DNA of 15,220 nucleotides from CADEDV01 sp036374495. Lineage in GTDB: Bacteria > Bacteroidota > Bacteroidia > Chitinophagales > Chitinophagaceae. The DNA lies in contig CBFGYO010000101.1 in assembly GCA_965652975.1 (NCBI GenBank), positions 1 through 15,220 on the forward strand, given 5' to 3'. Of this stretch, positions 1 through 7,053 are shown piece after piece; position 1 is the first letter of the stretch; each line of letters opens with the position of its first letter. Made by a program: the position numbers and the translations under genes. The notes below the pieces were generated by a model, which made no database searches, had not been told where the DNA came from, and was given only the letters and a program-made list of their open reading frames with translations.

Positions 1-1
1 G

Positions 2-607
2 TACAATCAATTAGCTCCATTCAACCTGATAGAAGTGATCAATGATTACTATTATACAACCATACCAGCCAACGTGGTGAATGCTATTCCAGGCACACCA
101 AATACAGTGGCCGGTTTGTTTGAACTCGCTAACCGCGCGCTTGCAAATGCAGACGGAGTACTGGGTTCAGAAAATGGTGTATCGTTGACTGCTATAGCAA
201 ATGTTGTAGATGCGATCAACAATGCATTTGATGAATGCAAGCTGTTTGTTGGCTGGGATATTCCACGTTGCCCACTTACAGATCCTACTGCCCTTCTTAC
301 TGTAGCTGGTCGTACAACGTCAGCTTCAGGACAGGAAGTAGCCGAGCTGAAAGTAACAGCGTATCCAAATCCGTTCAAGACTAATGTCAAATTCGTGGTG
401 GATGTACCATCAGCAGGTCAGGCAAGTCTCGAATTGTTCAATACTACAGGTCAAAAACTGGCTTCTGTATATCGTGGATACCTGCCTAAAGGCAAGGGAC
501 AAATATTCGAATACAACGCTACAAACATTGTAACAGGAACAGTCTTCTATGTTCTCAATGTTAATGGCAAGCAAATCACTGGCAAACTGCTGAGTATACA
601 ACGATAA
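2..607 (+). CDS. T9SS type A sorting domain protein, 5' end outside the window
   Basis: The reading frame is open from the left edge of the window, so the real start lies upstream; a GTG at 35 is only an internal codon. About 200 residues are visible. The last ~85 residues form a T9SS type A C-terminal domain. It has the typical YPNPF entry motif, then a beta-rich segment with LELFNTTGQKLASVY, a glycine/lysine turn, and a final GTVFYVLNVNGKQITGKLL strand. In this family the domain directs the protein across the outer membrane, where it is cleaved or anchored. The upstream ~115 residues are alanine/asparagine/valine-rich and I do not recognise a domain in them. The gene is followed by a strong terminator at 631-659. 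Function of the mature protein is unknown; the sorting domain is a confident call. Confidence 0.88.
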   Translation, partial: YNQLAPFNLIEVINDYYYTTIPANVVNAIPGTPNTVAGLFELANRALANADGVLGSENGVSLTAIANVVDAINNAFDECKLFVGWDIPRCPLTDPTALLTVAGRTTSASGQEVAELKVTAYPNPFKTNVKFVVDVPSAGQASLELFNTTGQKLASVYRGYLPKGKGQIFEYNATNIVTGTVFYVLNVNGKQITGKLLSIQR

Positions 608-630
608 ACTCAACAGAATCCAATTGATAA

Positions 631-659
631 GGATGCCCCCTGAGGGGCATCCTTTTTTT
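631..659 (+). terminator. Rho-independent terminator of the T9SS cargo gene
   Basis: A perfect 9-bp G/C-rich stem (GGATGCCCC at 631-639 with GGGGCATCC at 644-652) closes a CTGA tetraloop and is followed directly by seven T residues (653-659). It starts 23 nt after the stop codon at 605-607. This is a textbook intrinsic terminator for the + strand gene. Confidence 0.93.
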
Positions 660-670
660 GTAGAATCATG

Positions 671-770
671 AGTAGATAAAAGTTAAAAGATAAACGATAA
701 AAGCTGTATCCAGTCGGAGAAACCGAACGACGTACAACCTTTATCTTTTAACTTCTATCTTTTATCTACT
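671..770. repeat. Heptamer-built inverted repeat, GATAAAA family, copy 1
   Basis: Left arm 671-717 and right arm 723-770 are imperfect inverted repeats around the loop AGAAA. Both arms begin with AGTAGATAAAAG when read inward and consist of 7-bp units: left GATAAAA, GTTAAAA, GATAAAC, GATAAAA; right (complement) GATAAAA, GATAGAA, GTTAAAA, GATAAAG. The units are in a different order in the two arms, so the stem needs 7-nt shifts to pair. The centre is TCGG-AGAAA-CCGA, matching the centre of the copy at 14521. It lies between convergent genes, 11 nt behind a complete terminator and 2 nt from the stop codon of the minus-strand gene. Confidence 0.9.
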
Positions 771-772
771 TA

Positions 773-2191
773 TTACAGTCGAATAAAAGTCCTTGTAATT
801 TGGTTTTGCCCTGCACGCAGGGTGATAATATATTTTCCACTGGTTAGTGAGGGGAGATTGGTAGTAAAACTATTCGGGCCTTCCTGTCCAAAGTAGACTC
901 CCTTCCATACAGCCTGACCATTCAGTGAAGTAATGATTATATCAACCGGACCTCTTTTCTCCAGTAAAATAATTCCAGCCAGGTGCTCGCGTACGGGATT
1001 TTGAAAATTAAAGCTGATAGGCAATTGTTGAGTCCTGCGTATTTCCTTTACAACAGAATACTCCTTTTTACCATTACCCGATAGTACCATCAACCGGTAA
1101 AAAGTAATAGCATATGGTGCGGGATCTTCGAAGGCGAAAAACCTTTCTGTACCATCTGAAAGTCCAGGATCGATCGTACCCATATCCGTGAAGTACGAAC
1201 CATCTGTTGATTTTTGTATAAAAATAGTATGGCCATTAAAATGCCTCGCCGTTTTCCAACTGATCTTGTTGGAAGATCGGGCTTCCCAAACGGAGAAATT
1301 TTTTATACCCGTTTCCAATACACCAATTACATTCACGCCAGAGATATTGTATGTACAATTGGATCCGCCATTTCCATCAATGGCCACATATACTTTGGTA
1401 CCGGCGACTAAAGGCGGAGACGTAGCCTGCACAAAATTTCCTGCCCCTGATGTACAACTCAGTGGCGTAAGCTCTATACAATTGCCTGTAAAAAATCCAA
1501 TTTGGAAACCACTACTATTATCTATACCTCCATTGTCGCAGGAGATGTCGGTAATATTAATAATGCTGTTGCCCGTCTGAGCTACATAAAACTGGTAAAA
1601 CGCAGTGTTCTCCAAAGTAAATGCACATAATTGATCAGGTGATACAGCAGGTCCTGGCAAATGACAGGAATTATTATCACCCATTGGCGTAGTGCCGATA
1701 GTAAATGCGCCGGGACAGTCATCATTACCTGGTCGTTTGTGCTGTCCGCCGATTGATATCGTGCAGGCAGTACGTGTCTTGATACGCAGGAAATATTCTT
1801 TATTATTACTAACAATAAATGTTTCAGCGGGAGCCCACAACCCGGTGCCGTCATCAAAGCACATACTGGAAGAAACTTCGAGATTGTTATTGATATTACC
1901 ACTCGCTGAATTGTACAGGGCAATTTCACAGGGAAGTCCATCGGAAGTGGTGATAGAAATAAGCGGGCAGTGTGCGTTACTATTGGCAGTAAAAGAAAAC
2001 CATGTTACAGGTGTGTTATCAATATCGGTACACACTACATTATTACCAGTTGCTGACGAAGTGGGGTAATTTCTCACTACTGCATCCATCGTCACCGGTA
2101 TCGGGTTGGAGTAACTGTCGCCCTGCGCTAATACATCTGCATACATAACCAGGCCCACAGCTACCAGTATAAAGTGCTTTATGGCTTTCAT
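773..2191 (-). CDS. Secreted T9SS type A sorting domain protein
   Basis: 472 residues. It starts with MKAIKHFILVAVGLVMYADVLAQ, a signal peptide with a likely Sec cleavage after the alanine-leucine-alanine region near residue 22. Residues ~25-290 form two similar beta-rich modules containing pairs of cysteines (for example a DDCPGAF segment at the start of the second) and aromatic phrases such as TWFSFTA and AFYQFYVAQTG, as in pre-peptidase-C-like domains of Bacteroidetes surface proteins. Residues ~295-385 resemble a fibronectin-like fold (WEARSSNKISWKT, YRLMV). The final ~75 residues are a T9SS type A sorting domain (FNFQNPVREHLAG, ITSLNGQAVWKG, SGKYIITLRAGQ). It is probably exported by T9SS to the cell surface or medium. 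No catalytic motif is visible, so ligand or adhesion functions are only guesses. Confidence 0.85.
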   Translation of the reverse strand: MKAIKHFILVAVGLVMYADVLAQGDSYSNPIPVTMDAVVRNYPTSSATGNNVVCTDIDNTPVTWFSFTANSNAHCPLISITTSDGLPCEIALYNSASGNINNNLEVSSSMCFDDGTGLWAPAETFIVSNNKEYFLRIKTRTACTISIGGQHKRPGNDDCPGAFTIGTTPMGDNNSCHLPGPAVSPDQLCAFTLENTAFYQFYVAQTGNSIINITDISCDNGGIDNSSGFQIGFFTGNCIELTPLSCTSGAGNFVQATSPPLVAGTKVYVAIDGNGGSNCTYNISGVNVIGVLETGIKNFSVWEARSSNKISWKTARHFNGHTIFIQKSTDGSYFTDMGTIDPGLSDGTERFFAFEDPAPYAITFYRLMVLSGNGKKEYSVVKEIRRTQQLPISFNFQNPVREHLAGIILLEKRGPVDIIITSLNGQAVWKGVYFGQEGPNSFTTNLPSLTSGKYIITLRAGQNQITRTFIRL

Positions 2192-2232
2192 AGGGGTATA
2201 TCTTAATCAACTACACATGTATATAACGGTAT

Positions 2233-2249
2233 ATACTATTGGATAGTAT
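2233..2249. promoter_or_regulatory. Inverted repeat upstream of the T9SS cargo gene, possible operator
   Basis: ATACTAT (2233-2239) and ATAGTAT (2243-2249) form a perfect 7-bp inverted repeat with a TGG spacer. It lies 41 nt upstream of the start codon at 2191 (minus strand). The 249-nt gap 2192-2440 otherwise holds only A/T-rich DNA, with no ORF and no obvious terminator for the YihY gene. The A/T composition makes a chance repeat quite possible. Confidence 0.25.
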
Positions 2250-2440
2250 TGAAAACCTTTTAAATGATCGGGGTCAAAAATCCGTATAGGATTCCTACGA
2301 ATAAGTACTGGTAATATAACCTATCCGCTATAAGAAAACCGGCATTAACATCCGCGCTTAATACTCGATTTTTTCAATACGCCGTTTCTTTTTTGCCTCG
2401 TGATTGCGCGAAAACAATTTTTTTATTATCTCATATAAAA

Positions 2441-3349
2441 TTAAACTGCCGGTGCGGGCTCCGTTTTCACGGCATAACGTGAAGGCATTATCCCCTGTCC
2501 CCTTGCCAGTGCATAGTGTTTGGTAAACAATGCCCCGATATACAGGATCATGGCGGAGTAATAAACCCATAAGATAAATATCACCAGCGAGCCGGCTGCT
2601 CCATAGGTGCTACCAATATTAGCCTTTGAGATATAGAGAGAAATAAGAAATTTACCGATGATAAAAAGCAATGCTGTCATAATTGCGCCTGCCCATACAT
2701 GCCGCCATTGAATTTTAGCGTCAGGCAACACTTTAAAAATAACAGCAAAGATCAAAGTAGTAACAAGAAAAGTAATGAGCAGGTTTATTACATACAAAAC
2801 CGCCACCGCTACATCGGGAAAGCGTGCATTCAACGAATCATTCAATACATCGAGTACTGTAGAAATGGCCAGTGAAACCAGCAACAGGAAACCAAGACTT
2901 ACAATTATGGAAAACGACAGCAGCCGGCTTTTTAATAATCTAAGCCAACCCTTTTTTGGTCGTGCCTTTAAACCCCAGATAGAATTGATAGAATCCTGGA
3001 TCTCTGCAAAAACTGTTGTAGCACCAAACAATAAGGTAATGCTGCCGACTATTACAGCAAGCTTGCTCTTTCCCGCCAGCGATGCATTGCGAATAATATC
3101 CTGCAACTCATCGGCCGATTTACTTCCAATAAATCCTGCCAGTTGCTCATGTATCCTACCTTCTACTGCTTCACGCTCCAAAAACAAACCGCACAACGAT
3201 ATGATCATGATCAATAAGGGACCCATTGAGAATACCGTATAATATGCCAGGGAACTACTCAGCTTGGTGACCTTATGTTCACCAAAACTTTTGAAGGTGT
3301 CGCGAAACACCGTACCCAGTGTGCGGAGATTGAATTTGTTTGATGCCAT
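2441..3349 (-). CDS. YihY/BrkB family inner-membrane protein
   Basis: 302 residues, a normal length for the YihY/virulence factor BrkB family (once misnamed RNase BN). Family signatures are clear. The N-terminal region has SSLAYYTVFSMGPLLIMII, the first membrane segment. Later come FGATTVFAEIQDSINSIWGL, then a TM block near 143-170, another near 183-205, and the highly conserved GSTYGAAGSLVIFILWVYYS near 247-266 leading to the last segment. About six membrane segments are predicted. The C-terminus is a short polar tail. Family members are integral inner-membrane proteins of uncertain function; transport has been proposed but not settled. The downstream minus-strand gene is 249 nt away, so an operon is doubtful. 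Confidence 0.93.
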   Translation of the reverse strand: MASNKFNLRTLGTVFRDTFKSFGEHKVTKLSSSLAYYTVFSMGPLLIMIISLCGLFLEREAVEGRIHEQLAGFIGSKSADELQDIIRNASLAGKSKLAVIVGSITLLFGATTVFAEIQDSINSIWGLKARPKKGWLRLLKSRLLSFSIIVSLGFLLLVSLAISTVLDVLNDSLNARFPDVAVAVLYVINLLITFLVTTLIFAVIFKVLPDAKIQWRHVWAGAIMTALLFIIGKFLISLYISKANIGSTYGAAGSLVIFILWVYYSAMILYIGALFTKHYALARGQGIMPSRYAVKTEPAPAV

Positions 3350-3471
3350 ATGATGGAGGGTACTGCAAAAAAATGGCCATTTGAAACAATCTGAATGGTT
3401 TCAGTGCTTTTGCTGCCTGGCACAAGCTATTATGTCAATAAAAAATGGTGGGAAAATGTTTTACGTTGAAA

Positions 3472-3933
3472 TTATTGCCTTGTCCAGGTTTTGGTGAGGG
3501 TAAATATTTGCCCTGAAGGTGCACTCACCGTTCTCGTAGTTTTAAATTCATTGGATGTCAAAGCCACAATCTTTTCAGCCAATGTGCTCATGCCATCAGG
3601 AGTATATTCCAATTGTCGAACTTCAAAAATCTGCCACACTCCATTCAACGTGGTAGAACAATTGATCTTATACACTCCTGTTTTATCCCCCACAAACGTG
3701 TACAAATGATCTTTGTCGCACGCACTCCAGCTATTGTATATATCTGTTTCAGGGGTGCCATTACCATCCCAGTCGTAAGGTTTGTCGGAAATAAGTGCTG
3801 TGATTTTCCATGCTCCCACTACCTGCGAATCGGCATATCCCTGGGGGTCATTATTAGCTTCGATCTCAAGATGATCGTTGCAGGAGGTAAGAAATAAACA
3901 GGAGGTAAAAAAATATAATAGGGAACGATACAT
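3472..3933 (-). CDS. Lipocalin-like lipoprotein
   Basis: 153 residues. The N-terminus MYRSLLYFFTSCLFLTSC is a lipoprotein signal peptide with lipobox LTSC and the lipidated cysteine at residue 18. After a ~20-residue acidic linker comes VVGAWKITALI, the G-x-W-x-(I/L) entry motif of the lipocalin-like fold common in Bacteroidetes lipoproteins. The rest alternates strands of a small beta-barrel (LYTFVGDKTGVYKINC, LNGVWQIFEVRQLEY, TRTVSAPSGQIFTLTKTW). Two later cysteines could form a disulphide. The gene lies 57 nt downstream of the secreted-protein gene at 3991-4965 on the same strand and could be co-transcribed with it. Ligand and role are unknown. Confidence 0.8.
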   Translation of the reverse strand: MYRSLLYFFTSCLFLTSCNDHLEIEANNDPQGYADSQVVGAWKITALISDKPYDWDGNGTPETDIYNSWSACDKDHLYTFVGDKTGVYKINCSTTLNGVWQIFEVRQLEYTPDGMSTLAEKIVALTSNEFKTTRTVSAPSGQIFTLTKTWTRQ

Positions 3934-3990
3934 GCGCTTACAGTTAGGAATAAGGACTTACAAGATAGCAAGAAAAGCGGGGAAAACCAA

Positions 3991-4965
3991 TCAGCGGCGA
4001 CGCTTCAGGATGATCGCAGAATTTTGCTGGAGGTCGCCAGAAAACCGGACTTCATGCCTGTTGCTCCCATCAATCACCACGAGCAGGCCGGTATTGGGTG
4101 GTATTCGCCCGAGATTTTCAGCGTACATCACCAGTTGTAACGAATCTCCCAAACCAGGCTGGGTATAAATGGTATAGGTAATTGCTTTTTCACTGAGTCC
4201 CCGCTTTGGAATTATGATCTGCCCATTCAGTACAACACTTACGGTGTCGCCATCCACCTGGCCGTTATCATATAGGAATAATACGATACTGTCCGACACA
4301 AACCCGATTGTTTGTAAGGTTTGAATCTTGCGGGCGGCCAACTGTGCTGCCGGAGCTGTAATAACCGGGCTAACGGGTTGTAGCGGAGGTGTTGGCACTT
4401 TCTCTGCAAACTGGTTGCCTTTCTTAGGCTCGGGATCCCTGGTAGCAGTAGATGAACTAACTACAACGGTTTTCTTTTCGGGTTGTAAGAACGATAATTC
4501 TTTATGCAGGCTCAACTGCTCCAGCTTTTTCACAAGAGATGTTTGTGAATGGTTGCTTTTCTTTTTCAATAGAATGGTTCCCTTGTAGGAGGTATTGTTG
4601 TATGAACGTGCATTAAAAGGACCCGTTAGCATCAACGACGAATCTTTACCCGTAACCGTCAATACGCTGAACAGCATCATGCGTTTGGATTTGATAGTAT
4701 AGTTATCGTCTATCAGTTCATCATCTTCAATAGTTAGCTTACCATTCTTGTTTTTTATTTTCATTGATTTAAGGCCGGAATTGGGCACACCATTGATGGT
4801 GAAAGTAGTAAGAGAATAACCTGATAATTTATTTTCAGCATTACTTATTACCAGCTCGTAGGGAAGTTCGTTGCCCTGTGTATAGATAGTACCCGTCCAG
4901 ATACCGGTTACATCCTGGGCTATTGTTGAAATGGGTAAACAAAAAATGAGGAAAAATGCTTTCAT
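3991..4965 (-). CDS. Secreted protein of unknown function, two domains
   Basis: 324 residues with a short signal peptide (MKAFFLIFCLPISTIAQ, probably cleaved after residue 16 or 17). Residues ~18-135 form a beta-rich domain starting with DVTGIWTGTIYTQG, similar in pattern to lipocalin-like entry motifs. Residues ~140-215 are a low-complexity linker rich in Lys, Ser, Thr, Pro and Ala (PTPPLQPVSPVITAP). Residues ~220-324 are a second beta domain with SDSIVLFLYDNGQVDGDTVSV and IIIPKRGL. I have the impression that this C-terminal module recurs in Chitinophagaceae secreted proteins, but I cannot name a family. No catalytic residues are evident. A candidate -7 promoter box (TATTTTTG, complement of 4986-4993) lies 20 nt upstream of the start codon. 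Confidence 0.75.
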   Translation of the reverse strand: MKAFFLIFCLPISTIAQDVTGIWTGTIYTQGNELPYELVISNAENKLSGYSLTTFTINGVPNSGLKSMKIKNKNGKLTIEDDELIDDNYTIKSKRMMLFSVLTVTGKDSSLMLTGPFNARSYNNTSYKGTILLKKKSNHSQTSLVKKLEQLSLHKELSFLQPEKKTVVVSSSTATRDPEPKKGNQFAEKVPTPPLQPVSPVITAPAAQLAARKIQTLQTIGFVSDSIVLFLYDNGQVDGDTVSVVLNGQIIIPKRGLSEKAITYTIYTQPGLGDSLQLVMYAENLGRIPPNTGLLVVIDGSNRHEVRFSGDLQQNSAIILKRRR

Positions 4966-4985
4966 AAAATAACCCAGGTAAAATA

Positions 4986-5022
4986 CAAAAATAGTTTTGC
5001 TTTGGGGTTCAATTACCCCAAA
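4986..5022. promoter_or_regulatory. Divergent promoter region with inverted repeat
   Basis: On the minus strand the complement of 4986-4993 reads TATTTTTG, matching the Bacteroidetes -7 consensus TAnnTTTG for the gene at 3991-4965. TTTGGGGT (5001-5008) and ACCCCAAA (5015-5022) form a perfect 8-bp inverted repeat with a TCAATT spacer. The outer half supplies a TTTG on the minus strand, but it is 25 nt from the -7 box, longer than the usual ~19-21. The repeat could be an operator shared with ytxJ, which diverges at 5109. Confidence 0.35.
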
Positions 5023-5108
5023 TCGTTTACTCCTGTCTGGCCTTGTTTTTGTCCCGATCTTATTTGAAGTATGGTAAATAAACGTGTTAACATTTTATGT
5101 GATTTTTT

Positions 5109-5444
5109 ATGAAGTGGATACCATTAACCTCTGAAAAACAATTGCTAGAGATTGTCGAACTCTCAGCAGACAAGCCACAGGTAATTTTTAAATATTCTAC
5201 ACGTTGCTCATTGAGTGATCTGATCAAAGACCGGCTTGAAAGAAAGCCTGTTACCCTTTCCATGGACTTCTACTTCCTGGATCTTATAGCTTACCGCGCC
5301 CTCTCCGACAAGATTGCACGTGAATTTAATGTTCATCATCAATCCCCACAGGTACTCCTCATAAAAAATGGGGAATGTGTGTATGATGAAAGTCATGGAG
5401 GCATCCGGATGGACGAGATCATCGCCCAGGGAATGGCAGTATGA
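5109..5444 (+). CDS. ytxJ: Bacillithiol system redox-active protein YtxJ (bacilliredoxin)
   Basis: 111 residues, full length for the YtxJ/DUF2847 family. It has a thioredoxin-like fold: an N-terminal strand-helix (KWIPLTSEKQLLEIVELS), then KPQVIFKYSTRCSLS with the single active-site-type Cys33, and the cis-proline region SPQVLLIKNGECVYDESHGG around Pro80. Cys90 is a second cysteine after the cis-Pro strand. In the family these proteins reduce protein-bacillithiol mixed disulphides in the cytoplasm, which suggests that this organism uses bacillithiol. ATG at 5109 has no Shine-Dalgarno match, normal for Bacteroidetes. The lipoprotein gene starts 40 nt downstream, possibly in one transcript. Confidence 0.93.
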   Translation: MKWIPLTSEKQLLEIVELSADKPQVIFKYSTRCSLSDLIKDRLERKPVTLSMDFYFLDLIAYRALSDKIAREFNVHHQSPQVLLIKNGECVYDESHGGIRMDEIIAQGMAV

Positions 5445-5484
5445 TCATACAACGAATTGCTAAGCGCCTTTGTCAACACTGGGT

Positions 5485-5922
5485 ATGAAACCTATAATCT
5501 CCCTGTTGCTTAGTCTTGTTGCATTCAGTGCGTGTAACCATCAATATGATAGTCCTTTGCAGGGCACCTGGAAACTTACCGAAGTTTATGACAAGAGTAC
5601 CGGTCTGTCTTCATCACCTCCCGAATCGGGAAGCAAAGCCATTATATTAACCCTTTCCGCTTCTACCTATCATGGCAATACATTCGTAAATGCATTCAAC
5701 GGGGAAAGCTATGAGACAACAGGGAGCGACGGCATCACTTTCTGGAGTCTCAACACAACCAAAGTAGCAGAAGATACATGGGGTACTGCATTTTATTCTG
5801 TGTTATCGGCATGTATGCTCCAATCGGTACTCCCCTGTCAACCTTCAAGATACCAGATAGATGGACGCACGCTTACTATAAAAAGTCCACTGCGATACGA
5901 TATTAAACTAAGACGGTTATAA
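5485..5922 (+). CDS. Lipocalin-like lipoprotein
   Basis: 145 residues from the ATG at 5485. The frame also offers a TTG five codons upstream (5470), but starting at 5485 gives a clean lipoprotein signal MKPIISLLLSLVAFSAC with Cys17 as the lipidated residue. The lipocalin-like motif LQGTWKLTEVYD follows 11 residues later. The remainder is a small beta-barrel pattern (KAIILTLSASTYHGNTF, GITFWSL, RYQIDGRTLTIKSP, YDIKLRRL). Two cysteines near residues 112 and 119 may pair. It has the same architecture as the lipoproteins at 3472-3933 and 8319-8705. It sits just behind ytxJ on the same strand; its stop is 8 nt from the convergent small gene. Role unknown. Confidence 0.82.
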   Translation: MKPIISLLLSLVAFSACNHQYDSPLQGTWKLTEVYDKSTGLSSSPPESGSKAIILTLSASTYHGNTFVNAFNGESYETTGSDGITFWSLNTTKVAEDTWGTAFYSVLSACMLQSVLPCQPSRYQIDGRTLTIKSPLRYDIKLRRL

Positions 5923-5924
5923 TC

Positions 5925-5941
5925 CAGGGTTCAACGCCCTG
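5925..5941. terminator. Short hairpin at the convergent junction, weak terminator candidate
   Basis: CAGGG (5925-5929) and CCCTG (5937-5941) form a 5-bp stem with a 7-nt loop right after the stop at 5920-5922 and overlapping the stop codon of the minus-strand gene at 5931-5933. There is no clear T-run on the + side. This is the only convergent junction in the window without a heptamer inverted repeat. Confidence 0.35.
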
Positions 5942-6119
5942 TGGAATTATTGTCTTTTTTTGCCTGCTTTTTTGGACTTTTTGTCGACTCGTCCATGGCC
6001 GGATCACCCCTCTTTTCACTATTCCCTCCCGAGGCAAGTTTACGACCCTGGCTGGATGTTCTGCCCGTATCACCGCCACGCGCGGCTTTTGAATCACCTT
6101 TGTTATTTTGCTTTTCCAT
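5931..6119 (-). CDS. Small highly hydrophilic, probably disordered protein
   Basis: 62 residues from ATG at 6119. Composition is dominated by Lys, Ser, Gly, Asn, Arg and Asp, with almost no bulky hydrophobic residue, no cysteine and no tryptophan (MEKQNNKGDSKAARGG at the start, KKQAKKDNNSTGR at the end). That is typical of short, intrinsically disordered proteins that are common but uncharacterised in this group. The antisense frames over the same DNA read as hydrophobic, proline-rich peptides and look like shadows. The gene fits the layout: convergent with the lipoprotein gene and divergent from the KTSC gene. I do not recognise a family; nucleic-acid binding or a stress role would be speculation. 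Confidence 0.55.
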   Translation of the reverse strand: MEKQNNKGDSKAARGGDTGRTSSQGRKLASGGNSEKRGDPAMDESTKSPKKQAKKDNNSTGR

Positions 6120-6227
6120 ATATCTGTTTTATACATAGTTTCTAAAATCGTGCCGCGGGATTTTTTCCACCTTGTTAGGTGCGTGAATATGGCATTGTTT
6201 TTTTATTAGGCCTTACAAACAAGGGCT

Positions 6228-6425
6228 ATGCCGTCTATGGTCATATCAGGATTTAAATACGATGTGGACACACAGGTGTTGCGCATATACTTCGTGTCGG
6301 GCATGGTATACGACTATAAAAATGTACCGCATCATGTGTACGAGGCCATGACCAAAGCATTTTCAAAAGGCACTTACCTTAATCGTTATATTAAGGGTCA
6401 TTATGACTTTGAAAAAGTGAACTGA
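6228..6425 (+). CDS. KTSC domain-containing protein
   Basis: 65 residues, the whole protein being one KTSC domain. The pattern fits the family well: MVISGFKYDVDTQVLRIYF, then VSGMVYDYKNVPHHVYEAM and KAFSKGTYLNRYIKGHY, with the aromatic F/Y-x-Y-x-x-V-P core and the terminal N-x-x-I-K-x-x-Y. KTSC domains are small cytoplasmic modules named after conserved residues seen in Lys-tRNA synthetase-linked and phage proteins. They are often found alone and their role is uncertain. The gluconokinase gene follows after 36 nt on the same strand, so the two may be co-transcribed. Confidence 0.88.
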   Translation: MPSMVISGFKYDVDTQVLRIYFVSGMVYDYKNVPHHVYEAMTKAFSKGTYLNRYIKGHYDFEKVN

Positions 6426-6461
6426 CTAATTCAGTATTATCTTTAGTCGTAATCAGCAAAT

Positions 6462-6974
6462 ATGCCGGGTCCTGTTATTTACATTATGGGTGTAGCTGGA
6501 AGTGGTAAAACAACCATCGGGAAAATGTTGGCCGACCGATTAAGCATACCCTTCTTTGATGCAGACGATTATCATTCTTCTTCCAACAAAGAAAAAATGA
6601 GGAATGGGATTGCTCTTACAGATGAAGATCGTGCGGATTGGTTGGCTTCTGTCAATGCCATTGCAATCGCCAATAGTCGTATTGATGGGGCTATTATTGC
6701 CTGTTCAGCATTGAAGGAAAAATACAGGGCAGTGTTAGAACGTGAAATCGCAACAACTGTAACATGGATATGGCTCCAGGGGGACTTTGAACTTATTCAA
6801 GCTCGCATGCAAGCGCGTCAGGGACACTATATGCCCCCCAGCCTCCTTCGCTCCCAATTCGAAATACTCGAACCACCCGCAAATGCCACTATAATCAGCA
6901 TTGAAAAAAAACCTCTAGAAATTATTGATCTTATAACAACGTCGCTTAAAAATAAACGAGATAATAGTGAATAG
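6462..6974 (+). CDS. gntK: Gluconokinase (GntK/IdnK type)
   Basis: 170 residues, full length for the bacterial gluconokinase family, which phosphorylates D-gluconate with ATP to 6-phosphogluconate in the cytoplasm and feeds the pentose phosphate or Entner-Doudoroff route. Visible signatures: P-loop GVAGSGKT (residues 10-17), FFDADDYHSSSNKEKM with substrate-binding residues, GIALTDEDRADWL, the ACSALKEKYR motif, and the RQGHYMPPSLLRSQFEILEPP segment typical of GntK. No gluconate transporter or regulator is adjacent. The last four codons (DNSE) and the stop codon at 6972-6974 are encoded by the left arm of the repeat element at 6960-7043, so the C-terminus appears to have been shaped by that element. 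Confidence 0.95.
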   Translation: MPGPVIYIMGVAGSGKTTIGKMLADRLSIPFFDADDYHSSSNKEKMRNGIALTDEDRADWLASVNAIAIANSRIDGAIIACSALKEKYRAVLEREIATTVTWIWLQGDFELIQARMQARQGHYMPPSLLRSQFEILEPPANATIISIEKKPLEIIDLITTSLKNKRDNSE

Positions 6975-7043
6975 ATAATAGTGATCTATTTCGGGATTTT
7001 CCAACATAGATCACTATTATCTATTATCTAATCAACTATTATC
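6960..7043. repeat. Heptamer-built inverted repeat, GATAATA family
   Basis: The inner stem is a perfect 19-bp inverted repeat: 6971-6989 pairs with 7006-7024 across a 16-nt loop (6990-7005). The arms are tandem 7-bp units. The left arm reads GATAATA, GTGAATA, GATAATA and then GTGATCTAT; the complement of the right arm reads GATAATA, an 8-nt GTTGATTA, GATAATA, GATAATA and then GTGATCTAT. The right arm thus holds one extra unit. It overlaps the end of gntK and ends 10 nt before the stop codon of the convergent gene at 7054. Confidence 0.9.
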
Positions 7044-7053
7044 TACAATGTAT

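Noticed and set aside
671..770. A CRISPR array or simple microsatellite
   Set aside because: Units are only 7 bp, there are no spacers, and the units form an inverted rather than a direct array.
2358..2570. A minus-strand frame overlapping the 3' end of the YihY gene, ending in a Lys/Arg-rich tail
   Set aside because: It overlaps confident YihY coding sequence and has no plausible start. A frameshift joining the tail to YihY is possible, but the protein already ends normally.
5941..6145. Plus-strand frames giving hydrophobic peptides opposite the small minus-strand gene
   Set aside because: They read as proline/phenylalanine-rich antisense of a Lys/Gly/Ser-rich protein and would run from the tail of one gene into the divergent promoter of the next.
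6408..6445. A promoter for gntK (TTTG at 6408, TATCTTTA at 6438)
   Set aside because: The spacing of 26 nt is too long and the -7 box is imperfect; co-transcription with the KTSC gene is as likely.
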